A program made the position numbers and the translations under genes. A stretch of 23,481 bases of DNA from Physocladia obscura. Taxonomy: Eukaryota > Chytridiomycota > Chytridiomycetes > Chytridiales > Chytriomycetaceae. This document shows positions 10,943-20,614 of the stretch, piece after piece (within the stretch, counting starts at the first letter, position 1; each line of letters begins with the position of its first letter). The DNA is taken from positions 1 to 23,481 of the forward strand of contig JADGJH010000254.1 of assembly GCA_027596945.1 (NCBI GenBank), in the 5' to 3' direction. Below the pieces are notes generated by a model. That model searched no databases. It was given only the letters and a program-made list of their open reading frames with translations, and was not told where the DNA came from.

Positions 10943-12480
10943 ATGAGTAACCACAATGAGTGTTCATTCAACCCTTCCACTTCAACGAAACAAAAAATAC
11001 CCAAACCAACAACAGAAATGCCAGCAGCTGTTATTGCCACACGAAACAAAGGCCAGTCATCGGCAAAAGGAATCCTAAATGCCGGGCTGCTTGCCGCGAA
11101 GGATGTTGCAACGGTGAGCACGAGTTAGTTTAAGTGCTCAACTCAGGCGATAAAGCGAGATTGTAGCCAAAAATAACTCTGCACAAAAACAGATGCTTGA
11201 TCCATACGTTCCAACGCGTGCAAAGAACGCGGCCGAGTTTGCGTTGAACCGCGCAACTGGCATTGTTGATACTACTTCCGCCACTGCAGCCCAACTCTAC
11301 GAAAAATCCGGTGCCGCGTCTGTTGTTGGACAAGCAGCTGCCACCGCTGAGGCAATCAAGACGGAGGCGTTCAAGGCCAAAAACTCGATCCAACAGACAG
11401 GTATCGTAACAATTTTTTTTTTTATCATGTTATTCGTGTTATCTGTATTTCTATCCGCCTTTCCCCTCCTTTCAGTCCTTTTCTTATAACATGGCGTATT
11501 TTTCCTGTGACCATTTTGTGCATCGTCTGTGTTTGAGTTCCGTTTTATTTTTCGCGTTCGCAAGTGGGACTTTCTCCACTTGAAACAAAACCGATTTTAC
11601 AATACAAAATACAAAACAAAAATAGTTACAACAAGGATTGAAGATACTGTCACTCTTGCGTCGCGTACCGCAGTCGTAGCCTCTGACACAGTCCTTGCTT
11701 ATACTCCACCCTCTGCCGTCAAGCTTGTTCAAAATGCTATCTCCAGCGTCGATGCGGTCAGAGTTGAAGGGTTGACTGGTCTGAAAGAATATGTTCCTGC
11801 TTTTGGTGAGTTAAATTCATTTTGCCTTTGATCGGCACAAAGTTCAATCAAAAAAATTTGCTTTTTCGTGTTTCATTATTGCAGTGATAACCAAATCGAA
11901 CCAAACATTCGAAATCTTTGAAAACGTTTCGCATAATCTGGAAACCGCCAAAATAAAAACCATCAACAAAATCAGCCAAACCACATCCGAAACCATCCAC
12001 AAGATACAAGTAACGGGTGAAACTGCATTCAACACAATTGGAGGGCCAAATGCAATCAACGCAATTCAAAAAACTGCCTCAAAAGTCAAATCATCTTCCC
12101 AACAGACAATTGAACAAATCACATCTCGATATGCGGCTACTACTGGTTTTATTGTTGCAAAGATTAACGGAGTTGTCAAGCATGCCATTGCTATCCCGAA
12201 TGTTCAAGTGCTGCTGAACAAGGTGGAAGCTCTCACTGGACGTGGAACTTTGATTGGTCGCGCCTTGGACTTAACTGGAATCAACAGCATTTTGAGGATT
12301 TCGGGAATTAGTGGGTTCATTCAAAATATTCTTGTAACATCGAAGTCACATTCGGAGAATTTGGATTCGGGAGTTGTGGCTACGAATGGAATTAGTCCAG
12401 ATGTTGAAACAACCAATTCTGATACAAGTGAAGAAGGAATTCAAATGAAGAAGGCGACAAGCAGTGCGCGCAAAGTTTGA
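10943..12480 (+). CDS. Amphipathic-repeat protein, possibly perilipin-like lipid-droplet protein
   Basis: Exons are 10943-11113, 11193-11400, 11626-11805 and 11885-12480, giving 384 aa. The introns are 79, 225 and 79 nt with phases 0, 1 and 1. The donors are GTGAGC, GTATCG and GTGAGT. The start ATG at 10943 has an open frame through the first donor. For the second intron an acceptor slightly downstream would also keep frame. Most of the protein is Ala/Thr/Val/Lys-rich helix with an 11-residue-like periodicity, for example AKNAAEFALNRATGIVD and TVTLASRTAVVASDTVL. Towards the C-terminus is a more hydrophobic segment around GRALDLTGINSILRI. This composition and order resemble perilipins, which coat lipid droplets. 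Chytrid zoospores carry a prominent lipid globule, so the role would fit. The resemblance is by eye. A late-embryogenesis-abundant-like or other coiled protein is possible. The gene model is firmer than the function. Confidence 0.6.
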
Positions 12481-14105
12481 AATCTCATTTCTTTCCTTTT
12501 TTTTGTTTCGATCCTTTCGGTTATTTCGTCTGTTTTCTTGCTTGCGAGATTGGCGAAATGCAATGTTGGCTGATTGTTGTTTGGATAATTTTTTGAGTGT
12601 ATGATGTGTTTTTCCAGTTTTTCGTTTGGAAAATTTATTAACAATGCTGGAGATGTTACTATCGCCATTAGAGCCAAAACTTAAGTGCTGAAATATAATA
12701 AGCATGCGTGCTTTGAGCAATCGCCTGAAATTTAACCTCTGACTTTGTCTCACAAATTTAAATTAGAAATTAAATTAAAATAAGAATAGTTTACATGAGG
12801 CTTTATTTTAATGTTCTATTTTCGGAAAAATAAATTGAAGACTTTTACTAAAATTATTTCAAAAGCCCAATGTAAACAATTTGAAAGGAATCTGCAGGCG
12901 CAGGATTCAACAGTATTATGAATAGCAAGTCTGTGAACATAGTTCTGTAGTTCCTATAATGTAACAGACCATTTGATGAGAATTGGTTAAAAGCCAAAAA
13001 AACAGATGTGCAAAATAATTGCAGTTGTGATAGTTTATGTTTGTTTTCTTTGCAGGGCTGGATCAATAAATCGAATTTCACAAAAAAATTCGCTCAAACT
13101 TACACAACTCATTTCAAGTTGAAACAAAAACAATGAAATCCTTTTTTTTTGCTTTGAATCACAACAATGAGCAATCAAGTACAGTTGGATGGCCCTTCAC
13201 CACAATCTGAATCTTGAGATTCAGAAGAGACACTTAATAACATCAGATTGACTCTAATATTCAAGGATTACATTGAGCAGCAAGTGAGATTGATGACAAA
13301 TTAAGTTACAGACATGAGCCTCTCATGCCACAGTATTCATGAGTTCAAAACTGCTATTTGGAAACTTTTCAAACCCATATACAGCCTGCAGCTATTATTG
13401 ATGGTAATGTATACTCCAGCAGCAACTTTACACTGATAATTGAGAATATAGATGGCTATGTTTAGTTTAAGCAAAAAAATCAAGCCATGAAATTCTTTGA
13501 ACTGAGTTCAACATCCTTGGATTCTTTGGCTACCTCTACAACTCCAATTCCAGTCTCAGTTTTGAAGTATTATACATTCTTATCACCAAAACATAATTGA
13601 AACCAGTTTGAACAAACAATTTTGATGCAAACTCAGTAGAAAAATTTGGTGCTGCTGTTAATTATATTATTGAAGTAATGTACTGGAAGTGCAACATAAT
13701 AGATTCACCAGTATATGGGTAAACTGGTGAATTCAAACATCCCAAATCTCTTTTGAGCCAAGTCCAAATCATCAAAATTTAATTAATGGCAATCCACCAC
13801 CATATGTGACCCACCTTTTTAAGTTAATTCCTCCTGAATCAGCACAACTTGGAAATTTAATAATGAAATTTGTATTTCACAGAATATTCTTCAAAACCTG
13901 GGCTTAAAGGTAAAACTTCTCAAGCAGAATGCTTGGAATATAATTTGCTTGGATTGAATGAATAGAAGTGGCAATCACAACATAGTCAAATATTTTACCA
14001 GAAATTGGAATCATTAAAATGTTAGGAGACTTTTTTCAGTTTCAAATTCAGCAACAAAATGATATTGATCATAAAATATAAAAATTAATTTAATTTGCCT
14101 AAACT
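12481..14105. other. AT-rich decayed repeat DNA
   Basis: No intact gene is seen. Up to about 12780 this is likely the 3' flank of the preceding gene. Beyond about 13090 the sequence is CpG-free for about 1 kb. It holds a possible dead ORF beginning at ATG 13167 (MSNQVQLDGPSPQSES, then a stop). Later peptide-like runs in several frames are broken by many stops. No family could be assigned. Confidence 0.5.
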
Positions 14106-14830
14106 TTATTTTTCATTCACTCTTGATTGGAATAAATCTACCAACGTTATAACCATAGTGGTTGAAAGTTTGTCAAATTTGTAGCTCAAGAAAAAACTCA
14201 TTATTTTTGTCACAAACATAGACAGGGACTGCTTTTTTTCCTTTTCATAAAGCTTCTTAAATTTCCTCTTGATCATTTCAAAAAAAATTAAATTGGATTG
14301 AGGAACAGACAATGTTTCCTCTGTTTGCAACTAATCAACAACAGCATGAATTGAGACATGCATGATACAACACTCTTGGAAATTGAATAAACTCACCATA
14401 ATAGACTAACTTCTTACTGTGAAGACCACATCCTCTGTTTCACAAAATTCCACAATTGTCAAATGACACTTCATCAAGAAACATGAGTTGCATTATGCAA
14501 TTGAGTCCACATTATATCAAACCACATTGTCCATCTGTATTTGTGGTGCATGCCTTTCCAGCACTTTATATCCAACTTTGGGTAAAATTTGACAGATAGT
14601 TGAATTTGCAATTGGCATCACAAAATATATCATAAATTGTTTTCATCACTCTTCTAAAAAAGCTGTTAGCCAGTGACAATAAAAATAGACAACCCAGATT
14701 TGATGCATTTCTTTCAATGTCCTTTTTTGCTTGCAGGTTGCTCTTAAAACACCTCCACCATTCCTGTATTGAGTAACTAATCTAGAAAAAGTAAGTACAG
14801 ACTTACCATAGATGGTTGCTATTTATTCCT
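14106..14830 (-). pseudogene. Decayed DDE transposase (DDE_3 type), copy 2
   Basis: The minus strand shows a helix-turn-helix-like block (IYGKSVLTFSRLVTQYRNGG, 14810-14755). It then shows MFLDEVSFDNCGIL (14484-14440), carrying the first catalytic Asp, and a YYGEF..FPRVL block. The segment with the second catalytic Asp (WI.DGA..H) is missing, so there is an internal deletion. A C-terminal run (LIFFEMIKRKFKKLYEKEK) follows at about 14290. Frames change repeatedly. The ORF on the same strand at 14823-15113 may belong to the same element but shows no clear motif. The block order matches the copies at 3670-4620 and 17016-17840. Confidence 0.65.
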
Positions 14831-15521
14831 TGAAAGAAATATCCATATAAATAGTGAATGTGGGTTCCTTCATCAGCAGAACAATCTGTTGTAAAATTTG
14901 AAGCAATTCTTTTTGCAACAAAACGTTATTACATATTATTCCATTTTGAGCAATCATCACAATATTTCCATTGCTTTCAGTTGTAAAAATACAAATGAAA
15001 TTTTGCAAACTACAACAATGGACATCTGACTTAACTGCCATATACAAATTAATTGATCTTAGACTACTAATATTGAACATTACTGCTAATTTAAAATAGG
15101 CAAAGGTTGGCAAACCTAATTCTTCGCATTTTTGAAAGTCAGATTAAGGGAGAGGAATTGTAGTTTCGTAGTTTTTATGTGTAAGTTGACAAACTTTGGA
15201 CTCCACCCGGTGAATTGAAGAGCACTGAACAGTTTTGATTGACAGGAACAGATCCATCACACAACAGCTTTACAGTCCTGACGTTGATTAAATTTGCAAA
15301 CAAACATGAATTAGATGAATCAATAACCAAAAGATGAATCAATAACCAAAACAAAAAACTAAAACAATTCCTCGTGTCTATGATTAATGATATTAACAAG
15401 TTTAGCAGATTGCTGGCTAAGGGTTTATGTCAACAATTGCTGCGGATTTCATATTATGTGATGATTTTGAGTTTTAAACATTGCCAAGTTCGACAACACA
15501 ACAAAAACTTGACAAAAACCG
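14831..15521. other. Upstream flank of the Cys-Cys protein gene; repeat remnant at left
   Basis: The left part (to about 15120) is CpG-poor repeat-like DNA. CpG returns from about 15124, which suggests the border between the decayed element and unique sequence. The promoter of the plus-strand gene at 15522 should lie in the last few hundred bases. A short exact duplication, AGATGAATCAATAACCAAA, occurs twice in a row around 15313-15350. Confidence 0.45.
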
Positions 15522-16394
15522 ATGTCTCTCAACAACAAAACAAAACAGTTCAAGTCGGGCACCAAATTCGTTTATCAGCAAGGAAAGCAAAGCATCCATC
15601 AGCGCATTAAAACAGCTGTAGCTCGAATCTTCAGCTCCAGACAAGAAAACGCGAAATTCGCATCCCGCCACCTATTTGAAATTGCTGCCAAAACAACAAC
15701 CTCAGTGGCACAAAAGCTTCCTGATGATCTTTCACACTCTTTGCCGACACAAGAAAAACTGGATGAATTTGATCCAAATATCGCAATCCCGTCGCCGCGT
15801 CGTCCGTACGGGAAGCTGCTTTCCAGACGATTCTCTTACAGGTAATCAGCTTTTGAACCACCCTGGAAGGAAAAAAATTTTTTTTTTTTAATCTTGACAG
15901 ATTATTGTTATGATTGACAACAAAAACAAAGCAGCTCCATCTTCAACACTATTCCCCGCAATAATTGGAACGCTGAAGTCGAAACAGAAAACCCTTGTAA
16001 CAGCAATTCTGCCGCAAACTGCAGCAATATCACAGAAGTTACTGATATTTTGAATTTTCTTCCAGACACTCCGGACCCACTTTCATTGGAAATCAAACGC
16101 GCAATTGATCGGCTTTCAACGCCCGCAACATACTGTATAACTCCGTCGATGATTGAGACAGCTAATGCGGAGTCGATTGATATACTGGATTTTTATCAAG
16201 AAAATAATTCAGCAAACAGCTTTAATGCGTATGTGCTGGCCTGTGAGACGCATAAAAATGGTGCGGTTGATGGTTTTGGACGCGAGAAAGATGCAATTTC
16301 ATTTGATTTGAGGCGAAGGTTTTCGGTTGGAAGGCTGGAAACTGATCCTTTAAGTATAGGGACAAAGCGGTGGAGTTTTTTATCATGTTGTTGA
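15522..16394 (+). CDS. Basic protein of unknown function with C-terminal Cys-Cys
   Basis: Exons are 15522-15841 and 15932-16394, with a 90-nt phase-2 intron (donor GTAATC, acceptor AAAG). The protein is 260 aa. The start is the ATG at 15522. The first half is basic and polar (for example GKQSIHQRIKTAVARIFSSR) and ends near RRFSYS. The second half includes Asn-rich NPCNSNSAANCSN and an acidic/Pro segment. It ends RRRFSVGRLETDPLS followed by a WSFLSCC terminus. RRFS occurs twice and fits the basophilic kinase pattern R-R-x-S. The C-terminal Cys-Cys matches the double-geranylgeranylation signal of many Rab GTPases, but no GTP-binding motifs are present. I do not recognise the family. The exon model is supported by exact frame closure and by normal CpG content compared with both flanks. 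Confidence 0.6.
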
Positions 16395-16869
16395 AACCTA
16401 TTTTTATTTCTCTTCATTTTTTTCTTTTGATATTCATTCGAAAAATTCCACTTTTTTGTTTTGATTTTTTATATTTGCCAAATTCAATTCCATATCCTGA
16501 TCAAAATCAAATTATTGTTTTACAAAAGTATAAAATTTAGTATGAAAATTTCACCCCCATCGCCGCGCCCCATACTTTTCCCTCACGTGTAACTTGCTGC
16601 TGTTTATATACGCACTGTTCAAATTTCCACTTTAATGCCACTGTCAATGCTGGTATTTACTTTCAGTTAATGGTATTGCTCCACCCATTCTTTGACAGTC
16701 AAACTACTGCAGGCAAGATGTAATAATCAAAAATGTATCTATTATTTGAAGCATTACATAATGCAAGTTGTCCGGTAATTCCATTAAATTCAATAATATC
16801 AACAGGTTTAATGAAAATAAGCCTAATATTGACAAGCTTAAGCAGAGAGCAACATTGACATAGGGGTTA
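16395..16869. other. Non-coding stretch with a promoter-like island
   Basis: This is mainly AT-rich. Between about 16550 and 16630 is a small CpG-containing island with a CACGTG E-box (16585-16590) and a TATA-like TTTATATAC (about 16611). No credible gene starts just downstream on the plus strand; the sequence passes into transposon DNA. It may be a promoter cut off from its gene by an insertion, or chance. Confidence 0.3.
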
Positions 16870-17015
16870 ATGGAGATGAAGGAGAAGTCAAAAAAATCAA
16901 AACCAGATCAAGATTCAGTTCCATTCCATATTGTGCGTTTTGCCCAAAATTGGATTTTTGGGGACAAAAAGTTGAATCAAAAAACCATCTGCAGTCACAT
17001 TCTTGAGTTGAGGCA

Positions 17016-17840
17016 ATGGAAATCAAACATGCTGTGTTACATAGGTATGCACCTTCTGCAGTCCATATGCATTGTTTATATGCATACTACTTTCAGGGGA
17101 TGAAAAGGTCCCAGCTTGGTCAAATTTTTGGCAAATCCAAGTCAACAATCACAACTTGGATACAACAATACAAGGCAAACAGTGGAGTTGAATCAACCAA
17201 GCAAGACTCAGTTTACCAAAAGCATGGGCCAGCAAGATGCCAATAGCTTGTTGACTTATTCAAAGAGCAGCTCCTCTTATTTCTGGATGAGGCCAAAGAA
17301 AAGTATGCGCAGCAGTATCCTGGATCCTCGATCGTGCATCAACAGTTTTGTTTATTCTAAAAGAAGCTGGACTATCATGGAAAGTTCTTGAAAGGCAAGC
17401 AATTCAAATCTGTTATGAAGAATTTATTCATTTTTGCAATGAATTGCGACAGACCCCATCCCATGGCTTTTGGAGAATTAGTATTTCTGGACAAAGTATC
17501 TTTTGATAATTGCAATATGCTTTGTACTCGAGGATGGGGAGTAGTTGGTCAGAAAGTCATAGTTTGTGGAGAGTTTCTTTGCAAACCTAGGGTTTTGCTA
17601 CTCTGCTTTATTGGCATGAATGGCCTTCTGGAAACATTTTTAGTTGAAGGAACATTCAACAGAGTTGAGTTTCTTGACTGCTGCACTTCTTTTGCCACTT
17701 TTTCATCAGTGACTGTTAAACAATACCCTGGGCCACACTCAGTTTGGATAATGGATGGTGCTTGTATTCATTGCAACCCATCAATAATTTATTTTTTACG
17801 CTCTCTAGGGTTAGTTCCATTATACATTCTTGTGGCATAA
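17016..17840 (+). pseudogene. Frameshifted DDE transposase (DDE_3 type), copy 3, least decayed
   Basis: This is the best preserved of three related copies. Frame 1 gives a helix-turn-helix block, LGQIFGKSKSTITTWIQQY, then an in-frame TAG at 17244 and FLDEAKEKYAQQYPG. Around 17335-17345 the homologous reading shifts frame to ILKEAGLSWKVLERQAIQI and FIHFCNELRQTP. Around 17455-17470 it shifts back to ELVFLDKVSFDN (first catalytic Asp), RGWGVVGQK, FIGMNGLLETF, VEGTFNR and YPG..SVWIMDGACIH (second Asp). After LVPLYI near 17830 the expected NPIE block with the third acidic residue is not recognisable. One stop and at least two frameshifts make it non-functional. Its reading direction is opposite to the other two copies. 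It keeps more CpG than they do, consistent with a younger insertion. Confidence 0.8.
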
Positions 17841-18271
17841 TAAGCTTGCTCTTTGCCAATTTGAATAGTGCCTGGTTGCTGATTGCATTTGAGTACTTTG
17901 AAAGGATGATTGTGACTTCTTTTTGATGGCTCCATTTGACTAAGTCAGTTGGATACTGATTTGAACACTTGTGAATTCCAAGTTTCCACAACTTTGATGA
18001 ACAGTTCAAGATTGTCTGCAGTCAAATGGTTATGTTCTTTTTTGCCCCAAGCAACTCCGGGTTCATCAGTGGTGATTGTGATTTCTCTTGTGATGTGTGG
18101 CTGAATTATATTGAACACTTTGCTGCAGAAATCTTTAACAGAGCTTGAGTCAATGTGGACAGCAGTATTATTTGCAATTTGTTGGGTGGAAAACTTGCGT
18201 ACAGAGACTGCAACACTGTTGGAAAACAATGTTTCAGCTGTCAACTTTGGTTCAGTTGTACAAGATCAGTT
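17800..18271 (-). pseudogene. Unidentified coding-like remnant on the minus strand
   Basis: From 18271 to 17945 one minus-strand frame stays open for about 108 codons with balanced composition, for example QIANNTAVHIDSSSVKDF and HNHLTADNLELFIKVVE. It has no ATG at its head. After a stop at 17945 a neighbouring frame continues plausibly with PTDLVKWSHQKEVTIILSKY to about 17850. This may be a second protein of a mobile element inserted tail-to-tail with the DDE copy, or a broken host gene. I do not recognise the family. Confidence 0.3.
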
Positions 18272-18806
18272 GGCTCTTGTTCAGTTATTCATGATCTGTC
18301 AGGTCTTGTTTCATGGTTGCAAGATTATTGCATCATTGTTGCATCCATCGTAGCAGTCTTATACCTGACAGAGACTTTGGGGATGGATTGCAGAAATTTG
18401 TCATTTTTTTTTTGGGAGGAAATTCCATCCCCAGAATCCAGTTTGGTGCAACACCCACAATATCTAGCTCAGAATTAAGTCTGAAAATTGCCACATTTGT
18501 TTTTTGTGTCCTGTAATCAGAGCCTGTAACTATTTTGTGGACAGTGAGGTTTAATAGCTTCTTAATCATTGAAATTAAACTTAGTGTTTGGTGTGTCAAC
18601 AAGTATATACCCAATGTATTTCTGGGTTTTGAAAGCCTTTGAAATTTGCAAATGCTCTGACAGAATTGAAAATACATTCAATAAAATTGCTCCCCAAATG
18701 CGCCGACAACTCAGTTAGCTGTTTTGTGTTAAAAAGCAAAAATTTTGCAAGCTTTAATTCAATTATTATGCAAAAAGCTTTCAATTCTTGCTTTCTGTCT
18801 CACTTG
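18272..18806. other. AT-rich stretch, 3' of the membrane-protein gene
   Basis: No supported gene. A 114-codon open frame on the minus strand (18333-18677) has no recognisable motif and may be part of the same decayed element. CpG is sparse. Confidence 0.4.
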
Positions 18807-19848
18807 CTAAATTTTTTGTTTCTTCGTTAAAATTGTACTCCAAGCATACAAGCCACATGCAACAGAAATACAAAAAAGCAACAAATCGGCATAATCACGA
18901 TTATGAATCTGAAACGAGCTGCTGATTAATGGTGAATCGCCAACAAACTTGCGGGCAACAATATCAAAAATAGCTGACACAAGACAAGCTGTTGCAACAA
19001 CAACTGTGTCAGCAATACCAAAAAAATGCTCAATAGGTCTTTTACTGTTATGAAAATGGCATGTATAGAGCCAAAACGCAGCCATTGCAGTTAAACTGGC
19101 GATTTCAAGTGGCAGGTGGCGTAAAGTATCAAACAGCGGAAGTGTTACAAGCACTGCACGATACAACGCATGAACAATTATCCAATCACGTGATACAGCC
19201 GTGAATAAAAATACGCTGTGCGAAAATTCAACTGTTTTAAGCCAATTTTTTTGCCTCATCTGTTTTTTATTTTATTTTGATCAGTTTCTCACAATTAATA
19301 GTGAAAACCAAACTCAAATATAATTTACCTGCATTACGAGCCATACAGTCAGCGACAGACAAGCAAAACGACAGCCCCATATTCGTAATGTTCCTCCGCC
19401 AGGCGTGAAAATCATCATGGCAATATTTCCTATTTCAACATGTCAACTTCTGGCGTGGAGATGAATAATGAAAAGTTGCATCACCGACAACAGCGATGTT
19501 GACATAATGCGTGAATACCGGCATCCACAGTGTTCGAGTATTTTTCGACAACATCTGGAAGAAAACTACGCTGCCAAGACCCAATGGCAATTCGCATACT
19601 GTTTTGACAATCACTCCCATATCTGCTTTTCCAACGCATAGAATTGTAACAGTCCCCACGCAAATAGCTGCCGCTAATAGGGGGTAAAAGCGGCGCTGAG
19701 TTATTGCCGCACCAGTTAGTCCAATTGATATCAATAAGCCTGCGCAATATTCCAGCAACATAACTTCGAATTCGCCAAGGAAACTTTTCCCAAATTGCCA
19801 AAAACAACGACCAACAATAATTGCCTCGTCCACAACCCTGACAATCAT
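18807..19848 (-). CDS. Multi-pass membrane protein of unknown family
   Basis: Minus-strand exons are 19848-19485, 19429-19329 and 19259-18807, giving 305 aa. The introns are 55 nt (phase 1, GTGATG...ATAG) and 69 nt (phase 0, CAG/GTAAAT...ACAG). The start is the ATG at 19848. About seven or eight hydrophobic segments are visible. They include VMLLEYCAGLLISIGLTGAA, FYPLLAAAICVGTVTILCVG, ELPLGLGSVVFFQML, CRFACLSLTVWLVM, YRAVLVTLPLF, SLTAMAAFWLYTC, VVVATACLVSAIFDIVA and LLLFCISVACGLYAW. The C-terminus is short and basic (TKKQKI). It is predicted to be an integral membrane protein, but no transporter or receptor signature was recognised. The seven-to-eight helix count alone does not make it a receptor. 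Normal CpG content on both strands supports a real gene between two repeat blocks. Confidence 0.65.
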
Positions 19849-20483
19849 TGTGGCACTCTTGACTCTCCTCTAAAACGCAACCGCCACTACGACTGTCCCA
19901 TCCAATACTCCGCCGCACGTAAACAGACGAAGTGCAGCCTAAAAACTGCTTCCAGTCCTTCATCAAGGGGATATAACATTGCCTCAGTGTACTGTGCCAT
20001 GCTATTCCTGGGCAAACAGCCTAAAAACCCGTTTAAGGAAGAAATAATTCTCGACAAACAATCAACACTCAACAAACCAAAAACACTCAACAAATTCAAA
20101 CTATATTTCAAACATGCAAATGCTAACTATATATATTTGCAAATAGCTAAAAAATTAAATACATCTTACCTCACTGCCCACACAAAAAATAAAAATAATA
20201 CCGGCAAATACATACAAATTTCAACCAATACCACCTCTCCCTCTAAACACACTATAATGCCCTCAATGATACATAATTAAATAATAAAAGCATAAATAAA
20301 TTCAGAAGATATTAAAAAATTTCCTGTCACTCAAAAAAATATACCTTCAATGATAACAAAGAGTTTTAAATCACATAAATATAACAGCCAAAAGCCAATG
20401 GTCCTGAACAAAAAAGAGCAAAAAACAATGAGAAAACAAGTAAAACCAAGAAATTACATCCTTATCAAGAAAGATTAAATAGT
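19849..20483. other. 5' flank of the membrane-protein gene with a G-poor tract
   Basis: A plus-strand frame stays open from 19795 to 20280, but it overlaps the membrane gene's first exon and has no ATG at its head, so I do not call it. From about 20040 to 20280 the plus strand is strikingly poor in G (about a dozen in 240 bases) and rich in A and C. The promoter of the minus-strand gene should lie at 19849-20050. Confidence 0.45.
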
Positions 20484-20515
20484 GTGGATAAGTATAAAAA
20501 GCTATAAGACGAGGC

Positions 20516-20614
20516 TGTTGGATTTTAACTTTTGAAAACATTCTAAATAAGAAAACTTCTACTATCAAGCTCAAGACTCACAATACTTCTGAGCCTTTAA
20601 CTTAAAAACCAACA
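20516..20614 (+). repeat. LTR-like repeat, left copy (TGTTGG...CCAACA)
   Basis: This is a 99-bp stretch starting TGTTGG and ending CCAACA, the inverted ends typical of long terminal repeats. Its first 33 bases match the 23326-23437 copy (read on the minus strand) at 32 positions. Similarity continues through ACTATCAAGCT and the CCAACA end. About 20 bases before TGTTGG, including AAAAAGCTATAAG, are also shared, so the real repeat may be longer. No matching target-site duplication is visible at these borders. Confidence 0.65.

Noticed and set aside
14823..15113. 96-codon minus-strand frame as an independent gene
   Set aside because: It lies in CpG-depleted DNA next to a dead transposase on the same strand and shows no domain, so it is more likely part of the element or chance.
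19481..19966. 161-codon minus-strand frame overlapping the membrane gene
   Set aside because: It is an alternative frame of the same DNA with many Trp and Cys and no domain. The frame giving membrane helices and exact splice closure is preferred.
19795..20280. 161-codon plus-strand open frame
   Set aside because: It starts at TTG, overlaps the opposite gene's first exon, and runs through G-poor sequence where stops are rare by composition.
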